Source: Alcaligenaceae bacterium (lineage in GTDB: Bacteria; Pseudomonadota; Gammaproteobacteria; Burkholderiales; Burkholderiaceae_B). From it: a DNA stretch of 50,837 nt. This document shows, in pieces, positions 19,596 to 28,090 of the stretch. A program made the translations under genes and the position numbers. The notes below the pieces were generated by a model, which was given only the letters and a program-made list of their open reading frames with translations, was not told the origin of the DNA and did no database searches. Location: the NCBI GenBank assembly GCA_012727555.1, contig JAAYGT010000021.1, positions 1-50,837 of the forward strand. Reading direction: 5' to 3'. How positions within the stretch are numbered: the first letter of the stretch is position 1; every line of letters starts with the position of its first letter.

Positions 19596-20247
19596 TTCCG
19601 TTCTTGCCGCCATGGCGCGCTGGCCCAATGTGCCTGCAGTCACAGGCTGGTTGTCCCTTACGCCAACCGGTCAGTGGCACCTGCACGAAAACGGCGCAGC
19701 CCTGCCGGTACACCCCGGCTCGGAACCTGATCGCGGATCCCCCATCACCAGCACGCAGATCGTGCAGTTCATTCAGCGTAACTACAGCCATGACACGCAA
19801 GGCCGCTGGTTTTTCCAGAATGGCCCGCAGCGGGTTTATGTACGTCTTGACGCTGCGCCGCTCATACTGCGAACGACACGCAACACAACCACAGGCTCGC
19901 TGGCTCTGCAGGCTCACACTGGCCAGCACGTCAGCCGCATTGACGCCTGGTGGCTCGATGACAACGGACGCCTGTTTGCCCAAACCGACCTGGGGCCGGC
20001 ACTGGTTGCCGGACGCGACATGGCGGAACTGCTGGACCACCTGGAAACCCCCGATGGCCGCGCATTCACCGATCTGGAACTGCCGGGTTCAGGGCCAGGG
20101 CGCACGGCCCCGAATACCCCGACCTCAACCGCCCTTGGCGACCACGAACTCATCGTACGTGATCACAGTGGCCCAGCCCCCCTTTTTTACTGTACGGCAG
20201 CCCACATTCCGCAGGCCATGGGTTTTGACCCGCATCCGCAGGCCTGA
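19588..20247 (+). CDS. Conserved hypothetical protein, translationally coupled to the EAL gene
   Basis: Protein of 219 residues that I cannot assign to a known family. ATG 19588 overlaps the last 8 bp of the EAL gene and follows CAGGAG (19575-19580), so translation is probably coupled. The sequence is soluble-looking: no signal peptide or membrane helix, rich in Trp (GWLSL, GRWFFQNGPQRVYV, IDAWWLDDNG), with a Pro/Thr-rich linker near residue 180. The repeated Trp-Phe/aromatic strands suggest a small beta-rich fold. Its partner position makes a role with the phosphodiesterase possible but unproven. Confidence 0.75.
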   Translation: MDDSVLAAMARWPNVPAVTGWLSLTPTGQWHLHENGAALPVHPGSEPDRGSPITSTQIVQFIQRNYSHDTQGRWFFQNGPQRVYVRLDAAPLILRTTRNTTTGSLALQAHTGQHVSRIDAWWLDDNGRLFAQTDLGPALVAGRDMAELLDHLETPDGRAFTDLELPGSGPGRTAPNTPTSTALGDHELIVRDHSGPAPLFYCTAAHIPQAMGFDPHPQA

Positions 20248-20328
20248 ACCCCGCACTGTGGCAAGCACCCTGCCCCGTGACAGGCTAGAATCGAACCTGT
20301 CGTTTCTATTTCTGACTGCGTTCTGCCC

Positions 20329-20916
20329 ATGACATCAACCGATCCTGGCTTCTATTTCCCGGCCCCTCGTGCCCAACGGTTCTGCAGCCAGTGCGCCACA
20401 CCGCTGGTTCGCAAGGTTCCTCCCGATGACAACCGCCTGCGGGATGTCTGTGATCACTGCGGCGCCATTCATTACCAGAATCCGCGCAATGTGGTGGGCG
20501 TACTGCCCGTATGGAATGAACAGATCCTGCTGTGCCGTCGCGGCATTGAGCCGCGCCACAACAAATGGACGCTGCCGGCGGGGTTCATGGAGCTTGGCGA
20601 AACCACCGCTCAGGGTGCCATGCGTGAAACCCAGGAAGAAGCCGGCGCACAAATCGAGCTGGGGCCGCTCTATACCGTCATCGACGTCCCGCATGCCGAG
20701 CAGGTGCATTTCTTCTATCTGGCGCGTGTCCTGAGCCCCGAACTGGATCCGGGCCCTGAAAGCCTGGAAGCCGCATTCTTCGATCTTGACGCCATACCAT
20801 GGAAGGAACTGGCTTTTCGCACCATCACCACAACACTTGAACACTACGTTCACGACATCAAAAACGGTTCATTTCCCTTGCACCAGTACAGCATTTCTGC
20901 GCACACGGCGGGCTGA
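20329..20916 (+). CDS. Nudix hydrolase with zinc ribbon
   Basis: Nudix hydrolase of 195 residues. A zinc ribbon at the N-terminus has the pairs CSQC and CDHC, as in NADH pyrophosphatase NudC, which it resembles in domain order although it is shorter. The Nudix box is complete (GFMELGE, then REtQEEaG, residues about 86-107). The segment IHYQNPRNVVGVLPVW is typical of this subgroup. Substrate is likely a nucleoside diphosphate derivative such as NADH, but not certain. A TAGAAT at 20286-20291 may be its -10 box. aat starts 21 nt downstream. Confidence 0.9.
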   Translation: MTSTDPGFYFPAPRAQRFCSQCATPLVRKVPPDDNRLRDVCDHCGAIHYQNPRNVVGVLPVWNEQILLCRRGIEPRHNKWTLPAGFMELGETTAQGAMRETQEEAGAQIELGPLYTVIDVPHAEQVHFFYLARVLSPELDPGPESLEAAFFDLDAIPWKELAFRTITTTLEHYVHDIKNGSFPLHQYSISAHTAG

Positions 20917-20937
20917 TTCCGCAAACAGTCGGGCATC

Positions 20938-21678
20938 ATGGCTTCAATCATCTGGCTTGACACACACACACCCTTCCCTGATCCGGCACAGGCCATGCCG
21001 GAAGGCTTGCTGGCTGCAGGCACCGATCTCTCGGTCGAGCGGCTTGAATCGGCGTACCGCCAGGGCATTTTCCCATGGTTCAACCCGGGCGAACCTGTGC
21101 TGTGGTGGAGCCCCGACCCACGCATGGTGCTGCAAACCAGGGCACTGCATCTTTCACATTCGCTGGCAAAAAAACTGCGACAGATCGCACGGCGCGAACA
21201 CGAGGAAAACCCACCTGTCAGGATCATGCTGAACACGGCATTCAGGCAGGTGATCCAGGGCTGTGCAGACACACGCAGCACACAGGGCGGCACCTGGATC
21301 GTGCCGGCCATGCAACAGGTTTACCACGACTGGCACCTGGCCGGTCGGGCGCACAGCATTGAAACATGGATCAATGGCACACTGGCAGGTGGCCTGTACG
21401 GCGTTCAACTGGGCCGCTTCTTTTTTGGCGAATCCATGTTTTCCCGCCATACCGACGCCAGCAAAATTGCCCTGGTGTATCTGGTGCGTTTTTTGCAGGC
21501 CCAGGGTATTGAACACATTGACTGCCAGCAAGAAACCGGACACCTGCACAGCCTGGGGGCCCGCCCGATACCGCGCAGCCAGTTCCTGGGCCTGCTGCGC
21601 GACACCATGACACACCCTGACCTGCACTGGACACACGGCCAATTGCTGCACGATGGCACACTGCGCACCACCGCCTGA
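20938..21678 (+). CDS. aat: Leucyl/phenylalanyl-tRNA-protein transferase
   Basis: Aat of 246 residues adds Leu or Phe from aminoacyl-tRNA to proteins with N-terminal Arg or Lys, which marks them for ClpS/ClpAP (N-end rule). Signatures: AYRQGIFPWFNPGEPVLWWSPDPRMVL, GGLYGVQLGRFFFGESMFSR and IDCQQETGHLHSLGARPIPR. Length and order fit the family. Lies with bpt, the other N-end-rule transferase, separated by 164 bp. Confidence 0.97.
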   Translation: MASIIWLDTHTPFPDPAQAMPEGLLAAGTDLSVERLESAYRQGIFPWFNPGEPVLWWSPDPRMVLQTRALHLSHSLAKKLRQIARREHEENPPVRIMLNTAFRQVIQGCADTRSTQGGTWIVPAMQQVYHDWHLAGRAHSIETWINGTLAGGLYGVQLGRFFFGESMFSRHTDASKIALVYLVRFLQAQGIEHIDCQQETGHLHSLGARPIPRSQFLGLLRDTMTHPDLHWTHGQLLHDGTLRTTA

Positions 21679-21842
21679 CACAGTTTGTACCGCTCGTGCA
21701 GTTGCGCGACAAGGCTGTGTAGCGTAATAATATTCGTGTTTTGTATTTAAGATCTGTACTTGGTCACGTGTTCACGCTACCGCATGTTCAGGCATAACCG
21801 CTGTGGAATGTGTCCAATGCCAGCACCCACCGGCCTGTTCCC

Positions 21843-22577
21843 ATGAGCTTTCCCGATAACCACGGGCTCAAGACCCTGCAGTTTTACTCCACGGCGTCGT
21901 ACCCGTGCAGCTACCTGCCCGGCTTGCAGGCGCGATCCCAAGTGGCCGCCCCCACACACCTGATCGACAACACGCTGTATTCTCGCCTGGTTGAAAACGG
22001 TTTCAGACGCAGCGGCCTGTTCACGTACCGACCTTTATGCGATCAGTGCAAGGCCTGCATTTCCATTCGTATCAATGTCGGCTTGTTTGCACCGAACCGC
22101 ACCCAGCGCAAAACCTGGAAACACCACCAGTCGATCAGCACCCGGGTCTTGCCTTTGCACTGGAATCCGGAACACTTCGAGCTCTACCACCGTTACCAGC
22201 GTACCCGCCACGCCGGTGACCCCGACGACGACACCGAAGCCCAATACAGCCAGTTTCTGCTGGCCAGCCGTGTCAATTCAAGGCTCATCGAGTTCCGCAA
22301 CGCGGGCGGGCTCCTGAAAATGGTTTCCATCATCGACCTGCTCGATGACGGATGGTCATCGGTCTACACCTTTTTCGATCCCGATGACACCAGCGGGCTG
22401 GGCACCTACGGCGTGCTGTGGCAGATCGACCAATGCCGTCAACGCGGGCTGCCCTGGCTGTATCTGGGCTACTGGATCCAGGAAAGCCGTAAAATGTCGT
22501 ACAAAGCGCGTTTCAAGCCCCATGAATTGCTCATCAACGGGCACTGGCGCACGCCCCACGACACTCCGGTTTCCTGA
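21843..22577 (+). CDS. bpt: Aspartate/glutamate leucyltransferase Bpt
   Basis: Arginyltransferase-like enzyme of 244 residues that in bacteria adds Leu to N-terminal Asp or Glu (ATE1-related fold, Vibrio Bpt group). Typical blocks: [57 protein letters not shown] (the Cys cluster of ATE-type enzymes) and [10 protein letters not shown]. The C-terminus [22 protein letters not shown] is diagnostic. ATG 21843 matches the family start; a GTG at 21810 in frame is an alternative. A weak promoter TTGCGC-17-TAATAA is possible at 21702-21730. pyrD follows after 2 nt. Confidence 0.95.
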   Translation: MSFPDNHGLKTLQFYSTASYPCSYLPGLQARSQVAAPTHLIDNTLYSRLVENGFRRSGLFTYRPLCDQCKACISIRINVGLFAPNRTQRKTWKHHQSISTRVLPLHWNPEHFELYHRYQRTRHAGDPDDDTEAQYSQFLLASRVNSRLIEFRNAGGLLKMVSIIDLLDDGWSSVYTFFDPDDTSGLGTYGVLWQIDQCRQRGLPWLYLGYWIQESRKMSYKARFKPHELLINGHWRTPHDTPVS

Positions 22578-22579
22578 AC

Positions 22580-23617
22580 ATGCCCCTGCTTTTTTCCTGC
22601 TACCCCCTGGCACGTGCCTGGCTGTTTTCGCTTGATGCCGAAAAAGCCCACGACCGTCCCCTCAGTGCACTGAACACCGCTTACCGCTTCCCCGTCACAC
22701 GGGCATTGCTGCACGGCGCCCCCGAACTGCCGGTCAAGCTCATGGGGCTCACACTGCGTAACCCGGTGGGCCTGGCGGCCGGGCTCGACAAAAACGGGGC
22801 CTGCATCGATGCCCTGGCAAACCTGGGTTTCGGTTTTGTGGAAGTGGGCACTGTCACGCCACGCCCGCAACCCGGCAATCCGCAACCGCGCATGTTCCGG
22901 TTACCCCGTGCCCAGGCGCTGATCAACCGCTTCGGCTTCAATAACCAGGGCCTTGAAGCGTTCATCGACAACGTGCGCAAAAGCCGCTGGCGCACCCAGG
23001 GCGGCATTCTGGGCCTGAATATTGGCAAAAATGCCAGCACCCCCATTGACCGGGCGGTTGATGACTACCTGGCGGGCCTGAAGGCGGTGTACACCCACGC
23101 CGATTACATCACGGTGAACATTTCATCACCCAACACAAAAAACCTGCGGGCGCTGCAAGAGCAGGCCGAGCTGGGCGGGCTGCTCGGCGCACTGCAAGAA
23201 CAACGCAAGGCACTGAGCGACCAGCACGGCCGCTCAGTGCCGATGGTCGTGAAAATTGCACCCGACCTGAACACTGAGCAGGTGGACACCATTGCCGACC
23301 TGCTGATGCAGCACGGCATTGACGGCGTGATCGCCACCAACACCACGCTGTCACGCGATGCCGTGCAGGGGCTGCCCCATGCGGCCGAAGCCGGCGGGCT
23401 TTCAGGGCCACCGGTGCACGAACTGTCGTTGCGTGTCATTGCGCGTCTGCGCGAACGGCTGGGGAAAGATTATCCGATCATTGGCGTGGGCGGCATCGTG
23501 TCTGGCGCCATGGCACGCGAAAAAATAGCGGCAGGCGCCAATGCCGTGCAGTTGTATACCGGCCTGGTGTACCGTGGGCCGGCGCTCATTGAAGAATGCG
23601 TCAACGCCTTGCGCTGA
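22580..23617 (+). CDS. pyrD: Dihydroorotate dehydrogenase (quinone)
   Basis: Class 2 dihydroorotate dehydrogenase of 345 residues, fourth step of pyrimidine synthesis, at the inner membrane with quinone as acceptor. The N-terminal helical extension ([21 protein letters not shown]) marks class 2. Conserved blocks include [35 protein letters not shown], the catalytic Ser region [12 protein letters not shown] and [19 protein letters not shown]. Starts 2 nt after bpt, same operon. Confidence 0.97.
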   Translation: MPLLFSCYPLARAWLFSLDAEKAHDRPLSALNTAYRFPVTRALLHGAPELPVKLMGLTLRNPVGLAAGLDKNGACIDALANLGFGFVEVGTVTPRPQPGNPQPRMFRLPRAQALINRFGFNNQGLEAFIDNVRKSRWRTQGGILGLNIGKNASTPIDRAVDDYLAGLKAVYTHADYITVNISSPNTKNLRALQEQAELGGLLGALQEQRKALSDQHGRSVPMVVKIAPDLNTEQVDTIADLLMQHGIDGVIATNTTLSRDAVQGLPHAAEAGGLSGPPVHELSLRVIARLRERLGKDYPIIGVGGIVSGAMAREKIAAGANAVQLYTGLVYRGPALIEECVNALR

Positions 23618-23638
23618 CGCCTGCACTATGAACGAACA

Positions 23639-23675
23639 CCCGCATCAGGCACCGGCCGCCTGTGCCTGATGCGGG
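23639..23675. terminator. 14-bp perfect hairpin at the pyrD/mobA convergence
   Basis: CCCGCATCAGGCAC (23639-23652) is the exact reverse complement of GTGCCTGATGCGGG (23662-23675), with a 9-nt loop. It includes the last codons and stop of mobA. It is placed to terminate both converging transcripts. No T-run follows on either strand, so it may act as a 3' stabilising hairpin instead. Confidence 0.6.
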
Positions 23676-24283
23676 GCTTGCCCGTTGGCTTCGGCAAGCG
23701 CTTGCGGCGTATTCACGTTCAGAAACCTGTCTTGGCCGTCAGGGTAAACAGCCACCGCCGCACCCTGGCTCTGGAACCAGCTGCGCACACGGCGTTGCCC
23801 CTGGGCCACCTGACTATAAACGCTGCCCGCCAGATCGCGATGTACCAAGGCACACAGGGGGTGGTCATCGGCCCCTGACCGGGCATAGGCCAGCCGGGCG
23901 CCCGCCTGCTGCGCGGCCTGCCACAGCCTGACAGGAAGATCCGCAGGCAAGGCCAGGGAATCGACCGGCACCACCAGAACCCAGGGCAGCGGCGCCACGG
24001 CCAGGGCACTGGCCAAGCCAGCCAGAGGCCCTTGATCAGCCCCCAGGGCGGGATCATCGGTAACCACACGCCCATACGCGGCATACCGGTCCAGATGCCG
24101 GTTCGCACTGATCAGCGTGCATGACACCCAGGGGGCCAGGTAGGCACAGGCATGTGCAACCAGGGGCCGCCCGTGAATACAGACCAACCCTTTTTCCACG
24201 GGCTCATGAACAGCCAGCGACTGCAGCCGGCTGCCCCGCCCGCCAGACAACACCAGACCTGCAAGTTCAGAAGAAGGGATCAT
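23645..24283 (-). CDS. mobA: Molybdenum cofactor guanylyltransferase MobA (variant)
   Basis: Nucleotidyltransferase of 212 residues that joins GMP to molybdopterin to form the MGD cofactor. The fold is recognisable: [46 protein letters not shown] and [15 protein letters not shown]. Two family motifs are altered. The usual MGG-x-DK-GL loop appears with a short insertion as [14 protein letters not shown] (Glu in place of Asp, Lys kept), and the usual PCDTP reads PVDSL. Its start overlaps the moaA stop codon by 4 bp (ATGA), so it is coupled to moaA and presumably works in the same pathway. Confidence 0.88.
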   Translation of the reverse strand: MIPSSELAGLVLSGGRGSRLQSLAVHEPVEKGLVCIHGRPLVAHACAYLAPWVSCTLISANRHLDRYAAYGRVVTDDPALGADQGPLAGLASALAVAPLPWVLVVPVDSLALPADLPVRLWQAAQQAGARLAYARSGADDHPLCALVHRDLAGSVYSQVAQGQRRVRSWFQSQGAAVAVYPDGQDRFLNVNTPQALAEANGQAPHQAQAAGA

Positions 24284-25416
24284 CCGCCGATGTAGCTCAT
24301 TTCAATTTTGTCGGGCATGACAGTGGCCTGCCCGCGCAGTTCGGAATAATGATCATCGCGAGGGCTCCAGACACCCGCCAATTGGTGCAACACCTGGGCG
24401 TCGGTGGCCCCCGAACGCAGCAGTGTGCGGATATCGTGCCCGCGCGAGGCAAACAGACACAGGAACAGGCGGCCTTCGGGAGACAGACGCAAACGGGTGC
24501 AATCACCGCAAAAAGGCTGGGAAACACTGGTGATGATGCCGATTTCTCCGGCGCCATCGGCAAAGCCCCAGCGTGCAGCGACTTCACCCCTGTAGGCCGC
24601 ATCAAGCTGCTTCAAAGGGAAACGATCGTGAATACGATCGAGAATCTGCCGGCCAGTGAGGACTTCAGCCAGGTTCCACCCATTCGTGTTGCCGACATCC
24701 ATGAATTCGATGAAACGGACAACATGCCCCGTGTGACGGAAGTAATCGGCCATGGGGAGAATCTGGCTGTCGTTGACCCCCTTGCGCACCACCATGTTCA
24801 CCTTGACGGGCGCAAGGCCTACGGCAGCAGCAGTATCGATACCGGACAAGACGTCAGCAACCTGAATGGTGCTGTCGCTCATGCGGGCAAAAATGACGGG
24901 ATCAAGGGCATCGAGACTGACCGTAACACGAGACAGGCCGGCATCGCGCAAGGCCTGGGCCTTCTTGCGCAACAACGTGCCGTTGGTGGTAAGGGCCACC
25001 TGCACCGGTTTGCCTTCAGGGGTTTCCAGGCGGGCCAGCATTTCAACCAGACGTTCGATGTTCTTGCGCAGCAAGGGCTCACCCCCCGTCAGGCGCAGCT
25101 TCCGCACACCCGCCGCCACGGCCACCCGGGCAAACTGGGTGATTTCTTCAAATGTGAGCAGCTGGGCATGCGGCAGGAATTCGTGGTTCTGGTCGAAGAC
25201 TTCGCGCGGCATACAGTAGGTGCAGCGGAAATTGCAGCGATCCGTGACCGAAATACGCAGATCGCGCAAGGGCCGGGCACGGGTATCGCGCAACGGCAAG
25301 GTAGGCACCGGCAGACTGCTGGTGTTCTGTGCCGGTGCCGGATCAGGCAAACCGGCAGGCACGACCCGAGGTCGTACGGCCGGTGCGGAAGCGGAAGAAT
25401 TCGTGCGTGTACTCAT
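24280..25416 (-). CDS. moaA: GTP 3',8-cyclase MoaA
   Basis: Radical SAM enzyme of 378 residues, first step of molybdopterin synthesis. The N-terminal 4Fe-4S site is [12 protein letters not shown], and the C-terminal cluster Cys residues are in [22 protein letters not shown]. The conserved C-terminal GG is present (SYIGG). [13 protein letters not shown] is the SAM-binding GGE motif. A Pro/Ala/Ser-rich leader of about 45 residues precedes the conserved region. ATG 25416 was chosen over the longer open frame. Operon with mobA. Confidence 0.96.
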   Translation of the reverse strand: MSTRTNSSASAPAVRPRVVPAGLPDPAPAQNTSSLPVPTLPLRDTRARPLRDLRISVTDRCNFRCTYCMPREVFDQNHEFLPHAQLLTFEEITQFARVAVAAGVRKLRLTGGEPLLRKNIERLVEMLARLETPEGKPVQVALTTNGTLLRKKAQALRDAGLSRVTVSLDALDPVIFARMSDSTIQVADVLSGIDTAAAVGLAPVKVNMVVRKGVNDSQILPMADYFRHTGHVVRFIEFMDVGNTNGWNLAEVLTGRQILDRIHDRFPLKQLDAAYRGEVAARWGFADGAGEIGIITSVSQPFCGDCTRLRLSPEGRLFLCLFASRGHDIRTLLRSGATDAQVLHQLAGVWSPRDDHYSELRGQATVMPDKIEMSYIGG

Positions 25417-25543
25417 GGCACCATGGTAAGGCGTTTTGCCCGAAAAGCCCAAGCAAGCACTATCGTAACCCAGCGACCGGGATCATGACATAAGATCGAT
25501 CAAGAATCACCCGACCAAGGAAGCCGCCTGAGCACGATAAACA

Positions 25544-26041
25544 CTAGCGTCTCCCAAGATCCGGTTGCATAACCGCCAGTGTTGAACTTCCTGTTGCAAC
25601 AACACAACCATTCTCTTCACGAACCAAAGCGGCACGGGTGAAAACAAGCTGTTTACCCTGTTTCTCAACCAGCCCTGTCGCCAGATAACGGCCTTTAGGT
25701 GCAGGACGCAAAAAAGCGGTTATCAGGTTTGTTGTGGAACAACTGTAACCGACAGGCAACGCAAGCAATGTCGCAAATGCCATTGCAAAATCCAGCATCG
25801 CACTCTGCGCACCACCTTGCAAAACCCCCGTCCCCTGTATGAACAAAGGCTCAGGCTCAAAGGCCAGCGTTATGCTGCCTTTATCAGCATCTACTGAGAG
25901 AAACTCAGTACCAAGGGCAATGGCCATAGGATTGGAAGCCAGCCGATTGACCTTTTGGGGATGATGCAGAAAACTGTACAAGGACTCTTGGTCTGCATTG
26001 GAAAAGCAGGGGTCTACCGATTTTGTCATCAGCGGGATCAT
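25544..26041 (-). CDS. PaaI-family hotdog thioesterase
   Basis: Hotdog-fold acyl-CoA thioesterase of 165 residues. GVLQGGAQSAMLDFAMAFATLLAL is the helix with the family's Asp and Gly-rich motif (usually HGG, here QGG), followed by LITAFLRPAPKGRYLATG. It hydrolyses an acyl- or aryl-CoA and may recover CoA from stalled intermediates. The ATG overlaps the stop of the acyl-CoA dehydrogenase (ATGA), so translation is coupled. An in-frame ATG four codons later is an alternative start. Confidence 0.87.
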   Translation of the reverse strand: MIPLMTKSVDPCFSNADQESLYSFLHHPQKVNRLASNPMAIALGTEFLSVDADKGSITLAFEPEPLFIQGTGVLQGGAQSAMLDFAMAFATLLALPVGYSCSTTNLITAFLRPAPKGRYLATGLVEKQGKQLVFTRAALVREENGCVVATGSSTLAVMQPDLGRR

Positions 26042-27198
26042 GCAAGCTCCTCATCGCAAAGTTTGCGTGCAATGATTTCTTTCATGATCTCGGAAGTGCC
26101 GGCATAAATTCGCTCAATACGCGCATCCACAAAAGCCCGGGCCACGGGGTACTCTTTCATGTAGCCATATCCTCCATGAAACTGCAGACACTGATCGGCC
26201 ACATACCCCAACAACTCTGAATGCCACAGTTTGCCGGCAGATGCACTAACGGCATCCAGCTTGCCCTGCAGGTGCAACTCAATAAGGCGATCGCAATAAG
26301 CCCTGCCGGCCTGAAGCCGGGCGTACAGATCAGCCAGGACAAAACGTGTATTCTGGAAGTCGGCAACTCGTTGCTTGAACGCCTTGCGGTCACGCGTGTA
26401 TTTGATCGTCAACTCCAGCACAGACTCCGCTCGCGCCTGACACTGCACTGAAACCAGTAAACGCTCCTGTGCCAGCTCCTGCATCAGATATTTAAAGCCT
26501 TTATTGACCTCACCCAACAGGTTATCGTCTGGAACAACAACATCGTCAAAATAGAGTTCTGCAGTGTCGTTTGCGTGCTGACCGATTTTTTCGAGGTTAC
26601 GGCCACGCGAGAAGCCTGCCATATCAGAGGTCACGACAAACAGGGAAACACCCCGGGCACCTTGTTCCGGGTCGGTACTGCAGGCCACTACCATGACATC
26701 GGCACTCTGACCGTTCGTGATGAACGTTTTCTGGCCATTGATCACCCAGCCATCACCCCGGCGTTGCGCACGGGTACGGATACTAGCCAGATCACTGCCC
26801 GTGTTGGGTTCGGTCATGACGATTGCCCCAATCTTTTCACCTGAAACCATCCCTGGCAAAACCTGCTGCTTAAGGGATTCCGTACCATGGTGAGCAATAT
26901 AAGGCGCAACAATGGCTGAGTGCAGAGGCCAACCTGGCCCAGTGGCACCTATGCGACCCAGCTCTTCACACACAATCAGATCAAAAAGCAAGCCAGCCCC
27001 AGAACCGCCATAGTTTTCAGGCACCCAACAACAAAGCAAACCGTTCTCACCCGCCTTTTTCCAGATCTCCCGCGGCACCATGTGCGCAGACTCCCAGGCA
27101 GCATGGTTCGGCGCTATTTCACGCTCGAGAAAACGACGGACCTGGTCACGAAATGCGTGATGCTCTGCGTCAAACAGTGTTCTTGGAAGAAAGTGCAT
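26038..27198 (-). CDS. Acyl-CoA dehydrogenase
   Basis: FAD acyl-CoA dehydrogenase of about 386 residues that introduces the 2,3-double bond in beta-oxidation. Visible motifs: GAIVMTEPNTGSDLASIRTRA (FAD-binding), GWVINGQKTFITNGQ, the C-terminal QFHGGYGYMKEYPVARAFVDARIERIYAGTSEIMKEII. At the place of the MCAD base (IYEGT) it has Ala (IYAGT), so the catalytic Glu must lie elsewhere, as in isovaleryl- or long-chain types. Start: ATG 27198 is preferred; an ATG five codons upstream (27213) is possible. A MarR-cluster palindrome lies 57 bp upstream. Confidence 0.92.
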   Translation of the reverse strand: MHFLPRTLFDAEHHAFRDQVRRFLEREIAPNHAAWESAHMVPREIWKKAGENGLLCCWVPENYGGSGAGLLFDLIVCEELGRIGATGPGWPLHSAIVAPYIAHHGTESLKQQVLPGMVSGEKIGAIVMTEPNTGSDLASIRTRAQRRGDGWVINGQKTFITNGQSADVMVVACSTDPEQGARGVSLFVVTSDMAGFSRGRNLEKIGQHANDTAELYFDDVVVPDDNLLGEVNKGFKYLMQELAQERLLVSVQCQARAESVLELTIKYTRDRKAFKQRVADFQNTRFVLADLYARLQAGRAYCDRLIELHLQGKLDAVSASAGKLWHSELLGYVADQCLQFHGGYGYMKEYPVARAFVDARIERIYAGTSEIMKEIIARKLCDEELA

Positions 27199-27221
27199 GA
27201 TGGAACCCCACATCAATTGAA

Positions 27222-27236
27222 GATGATCGGATCATC
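27222..27236. promoter_or_regulatory. 7-1-7 palindrome in acyl-CoA dehydrogenase leader
   Basis: GATGATC (27222-27228), one G, and GATCATC (27230-27236) form a perfect dyad about 25 bp upstream of the dehydrogenase start. It could be a second operator or a leader hairpin. It is unlike the GTCAA/TTGAC sites nearby. Confidence 0.35.
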
Positions 27237-27254
27237 AAGCAAGAATAAATTATT

Positions 27255-27270
27255 GTCAACAAATATTGAC
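27255..27270. promoter_or_regulatory. GTCAAC-N4-ATTGAC site (MarR cluster, site 1)
   Basis: GTCAAC (27255-27260), AAAT, ATTGAC (27265-27270), in the 102-bp gap between marR and the acyl-CoA dehydrogenase gene. Read on the minus strand its TTGACA could serve as -35 for the dehydrogenase, so a bound regulator would block RNA polymerase. The same 6-4-6 pattern occurs twice before the divergent hydratase/dehydrogenase gene. Confidence 0.65.
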
Positions 27271-27300
27271 AAAATAAACTAACAGACAACACTGAATATC

Positions 27301-27762
27301 TTACTCCTGCTGTTGACCATGCAACTTCTCGACTTCAGCCTCATCCCATGGCAACTCAAGGATGCGCTTGAGCTCTGCCAGATTGCGAGCCCCGATGTGC
27401 TCTTTCAACTCTAGCTCAATCGAGTCAAACACACTCGCCGCGTTAGCGGACATCACCCACCCGGCCTGCGTGAACCGAAGCAACACAATGCGAGCGTTAT
27501 CGGGAGAAGACACAAATTCCACAAGCCCTGCCTTGGCTGCTTCACCAGCCAGTTTATGCACAGCCTGGCGAGAAACACCCAACTTGCGCGCAAGCTCGGA
27601 AAGACCGACCGGCACTCCAGACATATGACCAAACATGCGACTCATCGCTGGTGTCACGTGGCCATAGCCATTGAGCCTTGCCAACTCCAGAGAGCGCTCT
27701 TCGATCCAATCAAACCGCTTCATCAAAAGATTGCGTAAGTATGTTTTACGTTGCTTGCCCAT
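27301..27762 (-). CDS. MarR-family transcriptional regulator
   Basis: Winged-helix regulator of about 153 residues. The DNA-binding part reads GLSELARKLGVSRQAVHKLAGEAAKAGLVEFVSSPDNARIVLLRFTQAG, the wing and recognition helix of MarR proteins. The N- and C-terminal helices would form the dimer. ATG 27762 (AGGGCGG upstream) is preferred; the open frame runs back to 27843. It sits between the two arms of the acyl-CoA cluster and is the natural candidate for the three GTCAAY-N4-RTTGAC sites. Members of this family in such clusters often release DNA on binding an acyl- or aryl-CoA; this is inference here. Confidence 0.87.
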   Translation of the reverse strand: MGKQRKTYLRNLLMKRFDWIEERSLELARLNGYGHVTPAMSRMFGHMSGVPVGLSELARKLGVSRQAVHKLAGEAAKAGLVEFVSSPDNARIVLLRFTQAGWVMSANAASVFDSIELELKEHIGARNLAELKRILELPWDEAEVEKLHGQQQE

Positions 27763-27949
27763 ACGGCACCGCCCTAGCATGACTAACACCGAGATAAACC
27801 CATTGCCTGAAAAAGCCACTGGGCACCCTTGAAAATACGGCATTGTAGACTGGCATTACACCAGCCCTGACATGCAGCCCTCAATGAACCGGATAGTCAA
27901 AGCTTTCTCCACACGTCGCAAGATAAGGGAAAACACCGACCCTGAAAAC

Positions 27950-27965
27950 GTCAATAAAGATTGAC
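27950..27965. promoter_or_regulatory. GTCAAT-N4-ATTGAC site (MarR cluster, site 2)
   Basis: GTCAAT (27950-27955), AAAG, ATTGAC (27960-27965): a perfect 6-4-6 palindrome in the marR / hydratase-dehydrogenase gap. Its centre is 43 bp from that of site 3, close to four helical turns, so both sites face the same side of the DNA. Confidence 0.7.
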
Positions 27966-27992
27966 GAAAGAACAGATAAAAACAACAATAAA

Positions 27993-28008
27993 GTCAATTA
28001 AAGTTGAC
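27993..28008. promoter_or_regulatory. GTCAAT-N4-GTTGAC site (MarR cluster, site 3)
   Basis: GTCAAT (27993-27998), TAAA, GTTGAC (28003-28008), one mismatch from a perfect palindrome. TTGACA at 28004-28009 could be the -35 of the downstream gene, which would place the operator over the promoter. A further half-site GTCAAG lies at 28017-28022. Confidence 0.68.
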
Positions 28009-28090
28009 AATAAACCGTCAAGGCCAATCAAAAAACTGATCGCATTGTTACGTCCAGGATTGCCAGACCAACATAAAAAGGATGCACCTC

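Noticed and set aside
24121-25488. 455-codon open frame opposite moaA
   Set aside because: Antisense of an unmistakable MoaA gene; the composition is that of a mirror frame with no recognisable motif.
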